Assembly: GCA_964630925.1 (NCBI GenBank)
Contig: CAZVZK010000074.1
Coordinates: 1 to 51,430 of the forward strand
DNA: 51,430 bases
From: RGDT01 sp964630925
GTDB lineage: Bacteria; Planctomycetota; Planctomycetia; Gemmatales; Gemmataceae
Reading direction: 5' to 3'
This document shows positions 43,006-49,735 of the stretch, piece by piece. Below the pieces are notes generated by a model. The model was not told the origin of the DNA. It saw only the letters and a program-made list of their open reading frames with translations, and did no database searches. Within the stretch, counting starts at the first letter, position 1; each line of letters starts with the position of its first letter. The position numbers and the translations under genes are program-made.

Positions 43006-43964
43006 GGCTGGCCCTCCTTCGCGGCCTCGCGTGTGATCAGATCACGCCACTGCTCGGGGGGCATCGACGCCTTCATCTCCCCCAGCAGTTTCTCGATACC
43101 GACCTCGGCGATCACGCGCGCCAGGCCGACCTCGTTGATCACACGCGCAAGCCCGACCTCGCTGATGACACGCGCCAGCCCGACCTCGTTGATCACGCGC
43201 GCCACGCCCAGCGCCGCGACGGCCTTCGCCACGCCGAGCCGTTCGATGACGCGCTCGGGGGGCAGGAAGGGGATCACCTCGCCCAGGTCCTCGTACTTGC
43301 TCAGCTTCTCCCAGTCGATCACGCCCTTCGTCCCGGCCATGTCTCGCACCTCCAGCCACAGATCCGGGTGCAGCGTCCGCAGCCACGACACGAACCGCTG
43401 CCGCAGATCCTCCCGCCCCACCACCAGCTCCGCCAGCTTCCGCGGCGTGTCCTGCTCCAGCAGCCGCAGCGGCACGCTGTCCTCGACCACCGGCAGCTCG
43501 TGATAGGCCACCAGATGCGTCGGGTGCCCCCAGCACCGCCCCATCTGGTGGCCCAGCCCTTCGATCTGCCAGTGGCCCCGCGAACGCGCGCCGGCCAGGA
43601 AGGCCGGCCCCAGCGTCGGCGCGAGGTACCAGAACGACACCTCGCGGCCGGCGAGCGGCGCCTCGCCGCGCGCCCGCCTCTCCTCGTTGACCTTGTACGT
43701 CAGGCCCGTGCCGACGTGCGCCAGCTTCTCCAGGTCCGGCTCCTCCGCGTCGTCCGTCGGGCCCTTGTACTCAAGGACGTTGAGGTCGGTCAGGTACATC
43801 CACAGGCCCCGGAACGGCGGGCTCGGCCCGCCGTGCCGGCGGAGGACGAGGAAGTCGCCGCGCCTCGGCAGGCCGCTGACGGGCACCTCGGTCTGGATCT
43901 CGTAATACTCGTCAATCAGCAGGCCCAGCAGCCGGGCGAACACCGGGTGCCACTGCGTCGCCAT
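43002..43964 (-). CDS. Possible PD-(D/E)XK nuclease with 9-residue repeats
   Basis: Protein of 320 residues. The N-terminal 110 residues hold Asp37 (RGDFLVLRRHG) and Glu65-Tyr66-Lys67 (LNVLEYKGP), spaced as the D and ExK of PD-(D/E)XK nucleases; this is inference. A middle section follows (FWYLAPTLGPAF, THLVAYHELPVVED), reminiscent of Rpn/transposase-like PD-(D/E)XK proteins. The C-terminal part has tandem nonapeptides: VARVINEVG, LARVISEVG, LARVINEVG, LARVIAEVG, plus degenerate PERVIERLG and VAKAVAALG. They are encoded by 27-base repeats at 43099-43260. Downstream gene copy 1 overlaps by GTGA. Confidence 0.68.
   Translation of the reverse strand: MATQWHPVFARLLGLLIDEYYEIQTEVPVSGLPRRGDFLVLRRHGGPSPPFRGLWMYLTDLNVLEYKGPTDDAEEPDLEKLAHVGTGLTYKVNEERRARGEAPLAGREVSFWYLAPTLGPAFLAGARSRGHWQIEGLGHQMGRCWGHPTHLVAYHELPVVEDSVPLRLLEQDTPRKLAELVVGREDLRQRFVSWLRTLHPDLWLEVRDMAGTKGVIDWEKLSKYEDLGEVIPFLPPERVIERLGVAKAVAALGVARVINEVGLARVISEVGLARVINEVGLARVIAEVGIEKLLGEMKASMPPEQWRDLITREAAKEGQP
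43099..43260 (-). repeat. Six tandem 27-bp coding repeats
   Basis: Units at 43099, 43126, 43153, 43180, 43207 and 43234 (plus-strand coordinates). The first four are close to identical and share the CCGACCTCG start; the last two are degenerate. They encode the nonapeptide series of the protein at 43002-43964. In-frame 27-base repeats allow copy-number change without frameshift. Confidence 0.9.
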
Positions 43965-44071
43965 GCGCCGCCCTCCCCCGTCACTGTAGCAGGCCGATGA
44001 TGACGACGCGAGGGCCGCCCGCCCCATACAGTATCCGCATCCGCCTTCACTCGCCACGAGGAGCCCCGCCG

Positions 44072-45004
44072 ATGACCCGCACCCTCCCCCTGCTCGCCCT
44101 CGCCCTCGCCGCCGGCTGGCTCGCCGCCGAGCCACGCAAGCCCGACCCCGCCGAGCCGAAGAAGAAACGCCTCCTCGTCATCACCGAGTCGCGCGGCTTC
44201 GTCCACTCCGTCGTCAACCGCGGCAAGAAGAAGCTCTCCCTCTCCGAAGAGGTCCTCACCGCCGTCGGCACGAAGTCCGGCGACTTCGAGGCCGTCTGCT
44301 CGCAGGACTCCCGCAAGATGATCACCGCCGAGAACCTAGCGACGTTCGACGCCGTCTTCTTCTACACCACCGGCAGCCTGCCCATCAGCGACACACAGAA
44401 GGCCGACCTCGTCGGCTTCATCAAGAAGGGCGGCGGCTTCGCCGGCAGCCACTCCGCCACCGACACCTTCTACGACTGGCCCGAGTACGGCAAGATCGTC
44501 GGCGGCTACTTCGACGGCCACCCCTGGCACGAGAAGATCAGGGTCACCGTCGAGGACACGAAGCACCCCGCCACCCGCCACCTCGGCTCGTCCTTCGAGA
44601 TCACCGACGAGATCTACCAGTTCCGCACGCCCTACGACCGCTCGCGCCTGCGCGTCCTGATGCGCATGGCCGAGTCGTCCGACCGCCCCAGGGTCACCGT
44701 CGGCGGCAAGGAGGCGGCGGGGGAGGTGCGTCTGACGGTCACCGGCGGGGTGCCCACGCTGACGGTGGACGGCAAGGGGGCCGACGCCGTGGGCCTGCGT
44801 TACGACGGCCCGCGCGGCAAGCGCAAGGACCGCGACAACGCGCTGGCGTGGATCCAGGAGTACGGCAAGGGGAGGGTGTTCTACACGGCGCTGGGCCACC
44901 GCGAGGACGTGTGGAACGACGAGCGCTTCCAGAAGCACCTGCTCGGCGGGCTGCGCTACGTCATGAAGTTGGAGGACGCCGACGCCACCCCGCTGAAGAA
45001 GTGA
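44072..45004 (+). CDS. ThuA-like secreted protein
   Basis: Protein of 310 residues. Signal peptide LPLLALALAAGWLAA, then KRLLVITESRGFVHSVV, FDAVFFYTTGSLP, GFIKKGGGFAGSHSATDTFYDW, GGYFDGHPWH and YTALGHREDVWND. This is the ThuA/trehalose-utilisation glutamine-amidotransferase-like fold common in planctomycetes, often near DUF1080, as in this window (41581). Enzymatic role uncertain. It ends before a strong terminator hairpin. Confidence 0.92.
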   Translation: MTRTLPLLALALAAGWLAAEPRKPDPAEPKKKRLLVITESRGFVHSVVNRGKKKLSLSEEVLTAVGTKSGDFEAVCSQDSRKMITAENLATFDAVFFYTTGSLPISDTQKADLVGFIKKGGGFAGSHSATDTFYDWPEYGKIVGGYFDGHPWHEKIRVTVEDTKHPATRHLGSSFEITDEIYQFRTPYDRSRLRVLMRMAESSDRPRVTVGGKEAAGEVRLTVTGGVPTLTVDGKGADAVGLRYDGPRGKRKDRDNALAWIQEYGKGRVFYTALGHREDVWNDERFQKHLLGGLRYVMKLEDADATPLKK

Positions 45005-45072
45005 CCCCAGGCGAGCGGCCCCCGACAGGGGGCCGGGTGCGTCAGCGGGCCGAGTGTTTGACGCCAAACGCG

Positions 45073-45107
45073 GACGGGGGAGATGGCGGCCAGCCATCTC
45101 CCCCGTC
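45073..45107. terminator. Bidirectional terminator hairpin
   Basis: Arm 45073-45087 is perfectly complementary to arm 45093-45107 over 15 bases, with a 5-base loop. It lies between the convergent stops at 45004 and 45116. A T run is short (CTTCC), so termination may rely on the stem. Confidence 0.8.
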
Positions 45108-45115
45108 TTCCGTGA

Positions 45116-45892
45116 TCAGAACCCGCTGGGCATGGGCGGGGGCGACGGCGGGGTGCCTCCCGGCGGCGGTAGGGCCGGGCCGGTGGTCGCGGCGGGCGGC
45201 TGCGGCGGCGGGCTGCTCGGGAACGTCCCGCCGGTGGGCAGCGGCGGGGGCGCCGGCGTGCCGGTGACGCCTCCGGCCGGGGGCGACGGCGGGGCCGTGT
45301 CGCGGTGGGAGGTGCCGGCCGGCGGCGTCGCCCCGATGGGCGGCAGCGCCTGGCCCCCGGGCCCGGTGCCGGGCACCGTGTCGTCGCGGAGGCCCGGCGT
45401 GCCGGCGCGGGGCGGGCCGTTGCCGAACGTCATCGACCCCGTCCTGGGCGGCGGCGGCAGCGAGGGCGCGCCGGCGCCGCTGCTGACCGGCGTCCCGCCC
45501 GGCAGGCCGCCGCCGGGCGGCAGCGTGTCGAAGCCGCCGCCGGTGACCGGGCCGCCTGCCGCCGGGCCCTTGTTCGTCTCGACGCCCGTGGGCGCCCCGA
45601 AGCCCTTGTCGGCGGTCACGACGCCACCGCCGGGCGTGCCGGTCCCGCCGGCCGTGGTGAAGTCGCCGCTGCGGGAGCCGTTGAAGTCGCCGGGCTTGCC
45701 GGAGTCCTTCTTGGCCTCGCCGATCATGGGCGGCGTCCTGGGCAGCGTGTCCTTGCCCCAGGCCGGGCTCGGGTTGTACTTGTCCTTGGGCCGCGTGTTG
45801 TTGCGGCAGCACTCGCCGCAGCCGGTGGCGAAGGCAAGGGCGATCCCCACCCAGGCGACGCCGAGCAAGCCGATGATGGGCCTCTTGCCCAT
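45116..45892 (-). CDS. Pro/Gly-rich lipoprotein
   Basis: Protein of 258 residues. The lipobox region LAFATGCGECC follows a hydrophobic stretch (IIGLLGVAWVGIA). The mature protein is nearly all low complexity Gly/Pro/Thr (for example GGTGTPGGGVV, PPAGGVTGTPAPPPLPTGG). It is probably disordered, outside the cytoplasm, and could span the envelope. No domain is recognised. Two further cysteines next to the lipobox are unusual. Confidence 0.72.
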   Translation of the reverse strand: MGKRPIIGLLGVAWVGIALAFATGCGECCRNNTRPKDKYNPSPAWGKDTLPRTPPMIGEAKKDSGKPGDFNGSRSGDFTTAGGTGTPGGGVVTADKGFGAPTGVETNKGPAAGGPVTGGGFDTLPPGGGLPGGTPVSSGAGAPSLPPPPRTGSMTFGNGPPRAGTPGLRDDTVPGTGPGGQALPPIGATPPAGTSHRDTAPPSPPAGGVTGTPAPPPLPTGGTFPSSPPPQPPAATTGPALPPPGGTPPSPPPMPSGF

Positions 45893-46078
45893 AGGATGGT
45901 CCCTTTCCCCGTGAGAGTGATCGGCGACGCGCCTTTCCCCTGCGCGCCGCCGGCAGCCGTCCCCTGGTTGAACGGCGGCCGAGATAGTCGCAGGCCCCGT
46001 TCAAGTCAAGCCGGCTTCTTGCCGGGGGCGCCGCGCGTCGGGTACGATGGGGTTGGTTCGCCGATCATGGGAGGCGTC

Positions 46079-46756
46079 ATGGACCTCGAAGACCTCGATC
46101 CGTACTGGCACCGCTGGCACGTCCGGGGGCCGGCCGGCACCCCCGCCCGGCTACTCGCCGCGTTGGACGCGAATCTGCCGGCGGGCTGGAGGCGGTTGGA
46201 CGAGGCGGACGTGGCGCGGGGCCGGCCCATCGTGCAGAAGGGGGCGGCCTGGTACGGCATCGACCCCTCACCCGCCTCGGCCGGCGTGACCCTCAGCCTC
46301 GTCGGCCGGTCCGACGCCGAGCTGGGCGGCGGCGCGCTCTGGACTTCGGCCCCCCTCAACTCGTCACCTCCCGCCGTGGCGGCGGGCTTGGGGCATCTCC
46401 GGCGTTTCCTCGATGAGGGCGTGGTGCCCGCCGCGAAGGCCATCGGCGCGGCCGCCCATGTGCCCACCTCGGCCGAGCTGTTCCTCTCCGATTTGTCGCC
46501 GGAGGTCCGCTCGCAGTTGGCCGCGTTCGCGCGGGCGCCCGAGCGGCGGCTCCCCTTGAGCCGCGCCGTCGCCGACCTCTGGCGCGGCTTCACGGTCACC
46601 GCCTTCCGCGAGGACGCCGACATCGACCCCGAGCGGCTCGCCCGCTGGCTCGTCGGGGAAGGGTGGCCCGCCGAGACGGCGTCGGAGCTCTCCTGGCGCT
46701 TCATCGACCATTGGCTCCTGCTCACCCGGTACGTCGAAGAGGGTGCCGCGGCGTGA
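46079..46756 (+). CDS. Unknown protein coupled to PIN nuclease
   Basis: Protein of 225 residues, no signal or membrane segments. It starts MDLEDLDPYWHRWHVRGP. The middle has VTLSLVGRSDAELGGGALW and AAGLGHLRRFLDEGVVPA; the end has a helical part DPERLARWLVGEGWPAETA and LSWRFIDHWLLLTRYVEE. I recognise no family. Its stop TGA overlaps the GTG of the PIN gene (GTGA). Position and coupling resemble a toxin-antitoxin or defence pair, but the protein is longer than usual antitoxins and shows no clear DNA-binding motif. Confidence 0.75.
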   Translation: MDLEDLDPYWHRWHVRGPAGTPARLLAALDANLPAGWRRLDEADVARGRPIVQKGAAWYGIDPSPASAGVTLSLVGRSDAELGGGALWTSAPLNSSPPAVAAGLGHLRRFLDEGVVPAAKAIGAAAHVPTSAELFLSDLSPEVRSQLAAFARAPERRLPLSRAVADLWRGFTVTAFREDADIDPERLARWLVGEGWPAETASELSWRFIDHWLLLTRYVEEGAAA

Positions 46757-47487
46757 CCCCCATCCCCGACGCCGTGAGGCACGTCCTCGGCCAACCCGGC
46801 CCGGTCATCTTCCTCGACACGTGCTCGCTGCTCGACCTCTTCCGCCACGACGACCCGAGCAAGCAGCCCAGGGTGCCCGTGGAAGAGGTCGCGGCGGCGG
46901 CCGCCCTCCTCGCCACGGTGGCGGCGCACCCGGACGCCGTGCATCTGATCGCCCCCGAGCTGGTGCCGGGTGAATTCGCCGACCACGCCGACGAGGTCGA
47001 GCGACGCTTCGAGGCATGGCCGAAGGCGCACGACGAGAATCAGGACTGGATCGCCGCCGCCGCCCCGCTCTTGGGGCTGACGCCGCCGACACCCACGCCC
47101 GTCCGCCCGCTAGCCCTACACTCGGCCCTCCGGCGGCTCGCCGAAGATCTCCTCGCCAGGGCCGCCGTCCTGGCACGCGACCCCACCTGCCTTGCGCGGG
47201 CCGTTGCCCGAGTCATCGCCAAACGCCGGCCGTCGCACAAGAAAGAGATCAAGGACTCGATGAACCTGGAGCAGTGCCTCGAGCTCAGCGCCGCTCTCCG
47301 GCTCGGCGGTCTGACGCACCTGCGCCTGCTCGTCAGCTCCAACACGCAGGATTTCGCCGACCCCGTGGCGCCGAGGGGCCGCCTCCATCCCGACCTCCAG
47401 GCTGAATTTGCGGCGGCCGGGCTCGTGTACCACGCGTCGCTGCGTGCCGCGCTCGCGCACCTCAGCCGGAGCGGCCAACTGCCGTGA
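46753..47487 (+). CDS. PIN-domain nuclease (DUF4935-like)
   Basis: Protein of 244 residues. The PIN acidic residues appear in order: Asp22 in PVIFLDTCSLLDLFR, Glu74 in APELVPGEFADH, Asp168 in KKEIKDSMNLEQC and the late SSNTQDFAD with Asp200. The SSNTQDF motif is typical of the PIN_5/DUF4935 group. Predicted activity is metal-dependent RNA cleavage. The start GTG 46753 overlaps the preceding stop. Length is greater than VapC (about 130), with an inserted helical middle part. Confidence 0.82.
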   Translation: MTPIPDAVRHVLGQPGPVIFLDTCSLLDLFRHDDPSKQPRVPVEEVAAAAALLATVAAHPDAVHLIAPELVPGEFADHADEVERRFEAWPKAHDENQDWIAAAAPLLGLTPPTPTPVRPLALHSALRRLAEDLLARAAVLARDPTCLARAVARVIAKRRPSHKKEIKDSMNLEQCLELSAALRLGGLTHLRLLVSSNTQDFADPVAPRGRLHPDLQAEFAAAGLVYHASLRAALAHLSRSGQLP

Positions 47488-47492
47488 TCGCC

Positions 47493-48686
47493 TCACCGCG
47501 TCAGGCACGGCGTCCGCAAATGGAAGTTGTCGCGGTCGTGCTCCAGGCGCCCCACCAGCTCCAACGCCTCGCCGCTCACCAGCGACAGGAACCCGAACCG
47601 CGAACGCACCTCGTCCCGGCACTCCCGCAGCCGCGCCGCCCTCTCCTCCGCCTCGCTGAGGAACAGCTCCCTCTGCATCCCCGCCGCCCGCAAGGGCGAT
47701 AATTCCACCCCCAGGAGCCGCAGCGGCAGACGCCGCCCACATAGCCGCCCCAGCCGCTCACGCGCCACGCCCTTCACCTCCGCCTCGTCCCCCGTCCGCA
47801 GTGACACCCGGCTGTCATCCCACCTGTGGTCCGCGAACCGCACACGCACCGTCACCCCCTTCGCCGCCAGCTTCTGCTGCCGCACCGCCAGGCAGGCCCG
47901 CTCCGCCAGGTGCGACAGCATCGCCGACAGCACCGGCCACTCGCTCACCGCCGGGTCGAAGCTCGTGCAGCGGCTCACCGACAGCGCCGGCCGCCCCGGA
48001 CGCACCGGGCGGTCATCGACCCCCTGTGCCGCCTCGCGCATCGCCAGCCCGCGTTTCCCGAACAGCCCGAGCAGCACCGCCGCCGGCATCTCGGCCAGCT
48101 CACGCACCCGCCGCACGTTCAGCCGTGCCAACTGCTCCGTCGCCTTCGGCCCGACGCCCGGCAACACCTCCGCCGGCCACGGCGCCAGGTACTCGCGCTC
48201 CCGCCCCGCCGGCACCTCCATCACGTCCCCGCCCCTGCCGCGCGCCTTGCCCTCCTTCACCTGCTGCGTCGCCACGGCGGCCACCAGCTTGTTCGCGCCG
48301 ACGCCGACGGAGACGCGCAGCCCCACCTCCTCCAGCACCTGCGCGGCGAGGCGTTCGGGGTCGGCCTGCGGCCCTTCCAGGTAGATGTCATCGAGGGCCA
48401 CCACCTCGACGAGGGGGGCGGCGTCGAGGCAGATGCCCACGAGGCGCCGCGAGGCGATCTCGTACTTGCGGTAATCGCCCGGCAGCACGACGAGGCGGGG
48501 GCACAGCCGCCGCGCGTCGAGCAGCCGCATCCCCGTCCGCACCCCGTACGGGCGCGACTCGTAACTGCATGACGCCACCACGCCGGTGCCCACGGCGACC
48601 GGCCTGCCGCGCAGCGAAGGGTCGTCGCGTTGTTCCGCCGCCGCGAAGAAGGCGTCCACGTCCAGATGAAGCACCCGCCGGGGCAT
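47493..48686 (-). CDS. dinB: Y-family (DinB-type) DNA polymerase
   Basis: Protein of 397 residues. The palm motif is LHLDVDAFFAAAEQRDDPSL, then VASCSYESRPYGVRTGM and YRKYEIASRRL. The second catalytic motif, normally S-x-D-E, reads VVALDDIYLE, so Glu is replaced by Asp. The HhH part is LPGVGPKATEQLARL, and the little finger follows. It is a translesion polymerase; gene name is by family only. ATG 48686 was chosen; an upstream start would overlap the promoter. Stops of this gene and the PIN gene are 5 bases apart. Confidence 0.9.
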   Translation of the reverse strand: MPRRVLHLDVDAFFAAAEQRDDPSLRGRPVAVGTGVVASCSYESRPYGVRTGMRLLDARRLCPRLVVLPGDYRKYEIASRRLVGICLDAAPLVEVVALDDIYLEGPQADPERLAAQVLEEVGLRVSVGVGANKLVAAVATQQVKEGKARGRGGDVMEVPAGREREYLAPWPAEVLPGVGPKATEQLARLNVRRVRELAEMPAAVLLGLFGKRGLAMREAAQGVDDRPVRPGRPALSVSRCTSFDPAVSEWPVLSAMLSHLAERACLAVRQQKLAAKGVTVRVRFADHRWDDSRVSLRTGDEAEVKGVARERLGRLCGRRLPLRLLGVELSPLRAAGMQRELFLSEAEERAARLRECRDEVRSRFGFLSLVSGEALELVGRLEHDRDNFHLRTPCLTR

Positions 48687-48710
48687 GTCACACCCACCCA
48701 ACGGGACAAC

Positions 48711-48745
48711 GATATGATTGTACACTATATCGGGCGGGGGGGCAA
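48711..48745 (-). promoter_or_regulatory. Sigma-70-like promoter of the Y-polymerase
   Basis: On the minus strand, TTGCCC (48745-48740) and TACAAT (48722-48717) are 17 bases apart. The -10 box overlaps a dyad, CGATAT-11 bases-ATATCG (about 48710-48732), AT-rich in a GC-rich genome. The dyad could be a repressor operator. It does not match the LexA boxes I know. Confidence 0.55.
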
Positions 48746-48782
48746 CGGCTGGAAACGCGCTCCCAGCGCGTCCACTGGAACG

Positions 48783-49460
48783 TCACCCCCTGCCCAACAC
48801 GAGGTCCACCGCCCAGCACCCACGCACATGCGGCCCCGCCGAACGCAGATGCCCGAGGATGTCGTCATCGGCGCAGCCCGCCTCCTCCAGGGCGTCTGCC
48901 AGGATGGCCAGCCTCGCGGTGTCCAGGTGGCCGGAGGGCAGCTCACGCTCCTCGTAGGCCGCCTGGGCGATGGATCGGGCCTCCGGCCTGAGAGAGGCCG
49001 GGGCGAGCGTGGCAGGACGGAAGGGGTTGTTGAAGACGCAATGGAAGAGCACCCTCTGGGCGGCACGCTCGGCGGACATCAAAGCCCGGCGTGCCGCCGT
49101 CCCGGCGGGGACGCAGACGGCCGGCGCATGGTTCGTCACGTAGAGGGCCGCCGCGCTGGCGTCCGGCGAGGCCACGGCCACCCCCATCAACAGCGTCCCC
49201 ACCATCCCAAGGCACGCCTGGCCCCACGCCGTCTGGGCCAGCCTTTGGATCGCGTCCAGCTCGGGCCGGCCGATTGTGCCATCGGCGAAGCGCTCCGCGA
49301 CCTCGACGGCCTCCCGCGCCACCCCCTCCGGCAGACGACCCCATGCCCGCCGGGCGCACGCGCAAGCGAGGAGACGCAGCTCCCGCGTCAGCCCGGCCCG
49401 CCGCCGATCCTTGATCAGGTAGGGCAGGTCTTCAAGGGCCAGCCACTCCGCCTCCGTCAT
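48783..49460 (-). CDS. MTEAEWLA family protein, copy 2
   Basis: Protein of 225 residues. It opens MTEAEWLALEDLPYLI, then RELRLLACACARRAW and VAERFADGTIGRPEL. A NPFRPATLAPASL segment leads to the shared end: IAQAAYEERELPSGHLD, RLAILADALEEAGC, GPHVRGCWAVDLVLGRG. The C-terminal half is nearly the same as copy 1 at 42307. Function unknown. Confidence 0.85.
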   Translation of the reverse strand: MTEAEWLALEDLPYLIKDRRRAGLTRELRLLACACARRAWGRLPEGVAREAVEVAERFADGTIGRPELDAIQRLAQTAWGQACLGMVGTLLMGVAVASPDASAAALYVTNHAPAVCVPAGTAARRALMSAERAAQRVLFHCVFNNPFRPATLAPASLRPEARSIAQAAYEERELPSGHLDTARLAILADALEEAGCADDDILGHLRSAGPHVRGCWAVDLVLGRG

Positions 49461-49613
49461 CCACCGGCCCTCCCTCCGCGGGTGAGGATAGCCGCCGCCA
49501 ACGGCACCGACACCCTCCCTTGCGTCCTCCCTTTATCCGCTCCGCGGGCCCCGCGGCGAATCACCGCCCCACAAGAAAAAGCCGTGAGGAGCCGCCGGAT
49601 CGCGCCGGGCTAC

Positions 49614-49643
49614 TTGACAGATCATGGTCCCACGCGCTACAGT
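49614..49643 (+). promoter_or_regulatory. Sigma-70-like promoter of tex
   Basis: A perfect -35 TTGACA (49614-49619) and a -10-like TACAGT (49638-49643) are 18 bases apart. The start codon of tex is at 49736, giving a leader of about 85 bases. No other gene is near on this strand. Confidence 0.6.
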
Positions 49644-49735
49644 ACACACCTTGAAATGGCCGGATCGCGCGCACCCGGATGCCGGGCTGACGCTCGGGGG
49701 CAGGGCGGCTAGGCGCGCCAGGGAGTAACAGCACG

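Noticed and set aside
43099..43260. Possible CRISPR array
   Set aside because: Units are contiguous 27-base repeats without spacers, in frame within a coding sequence.
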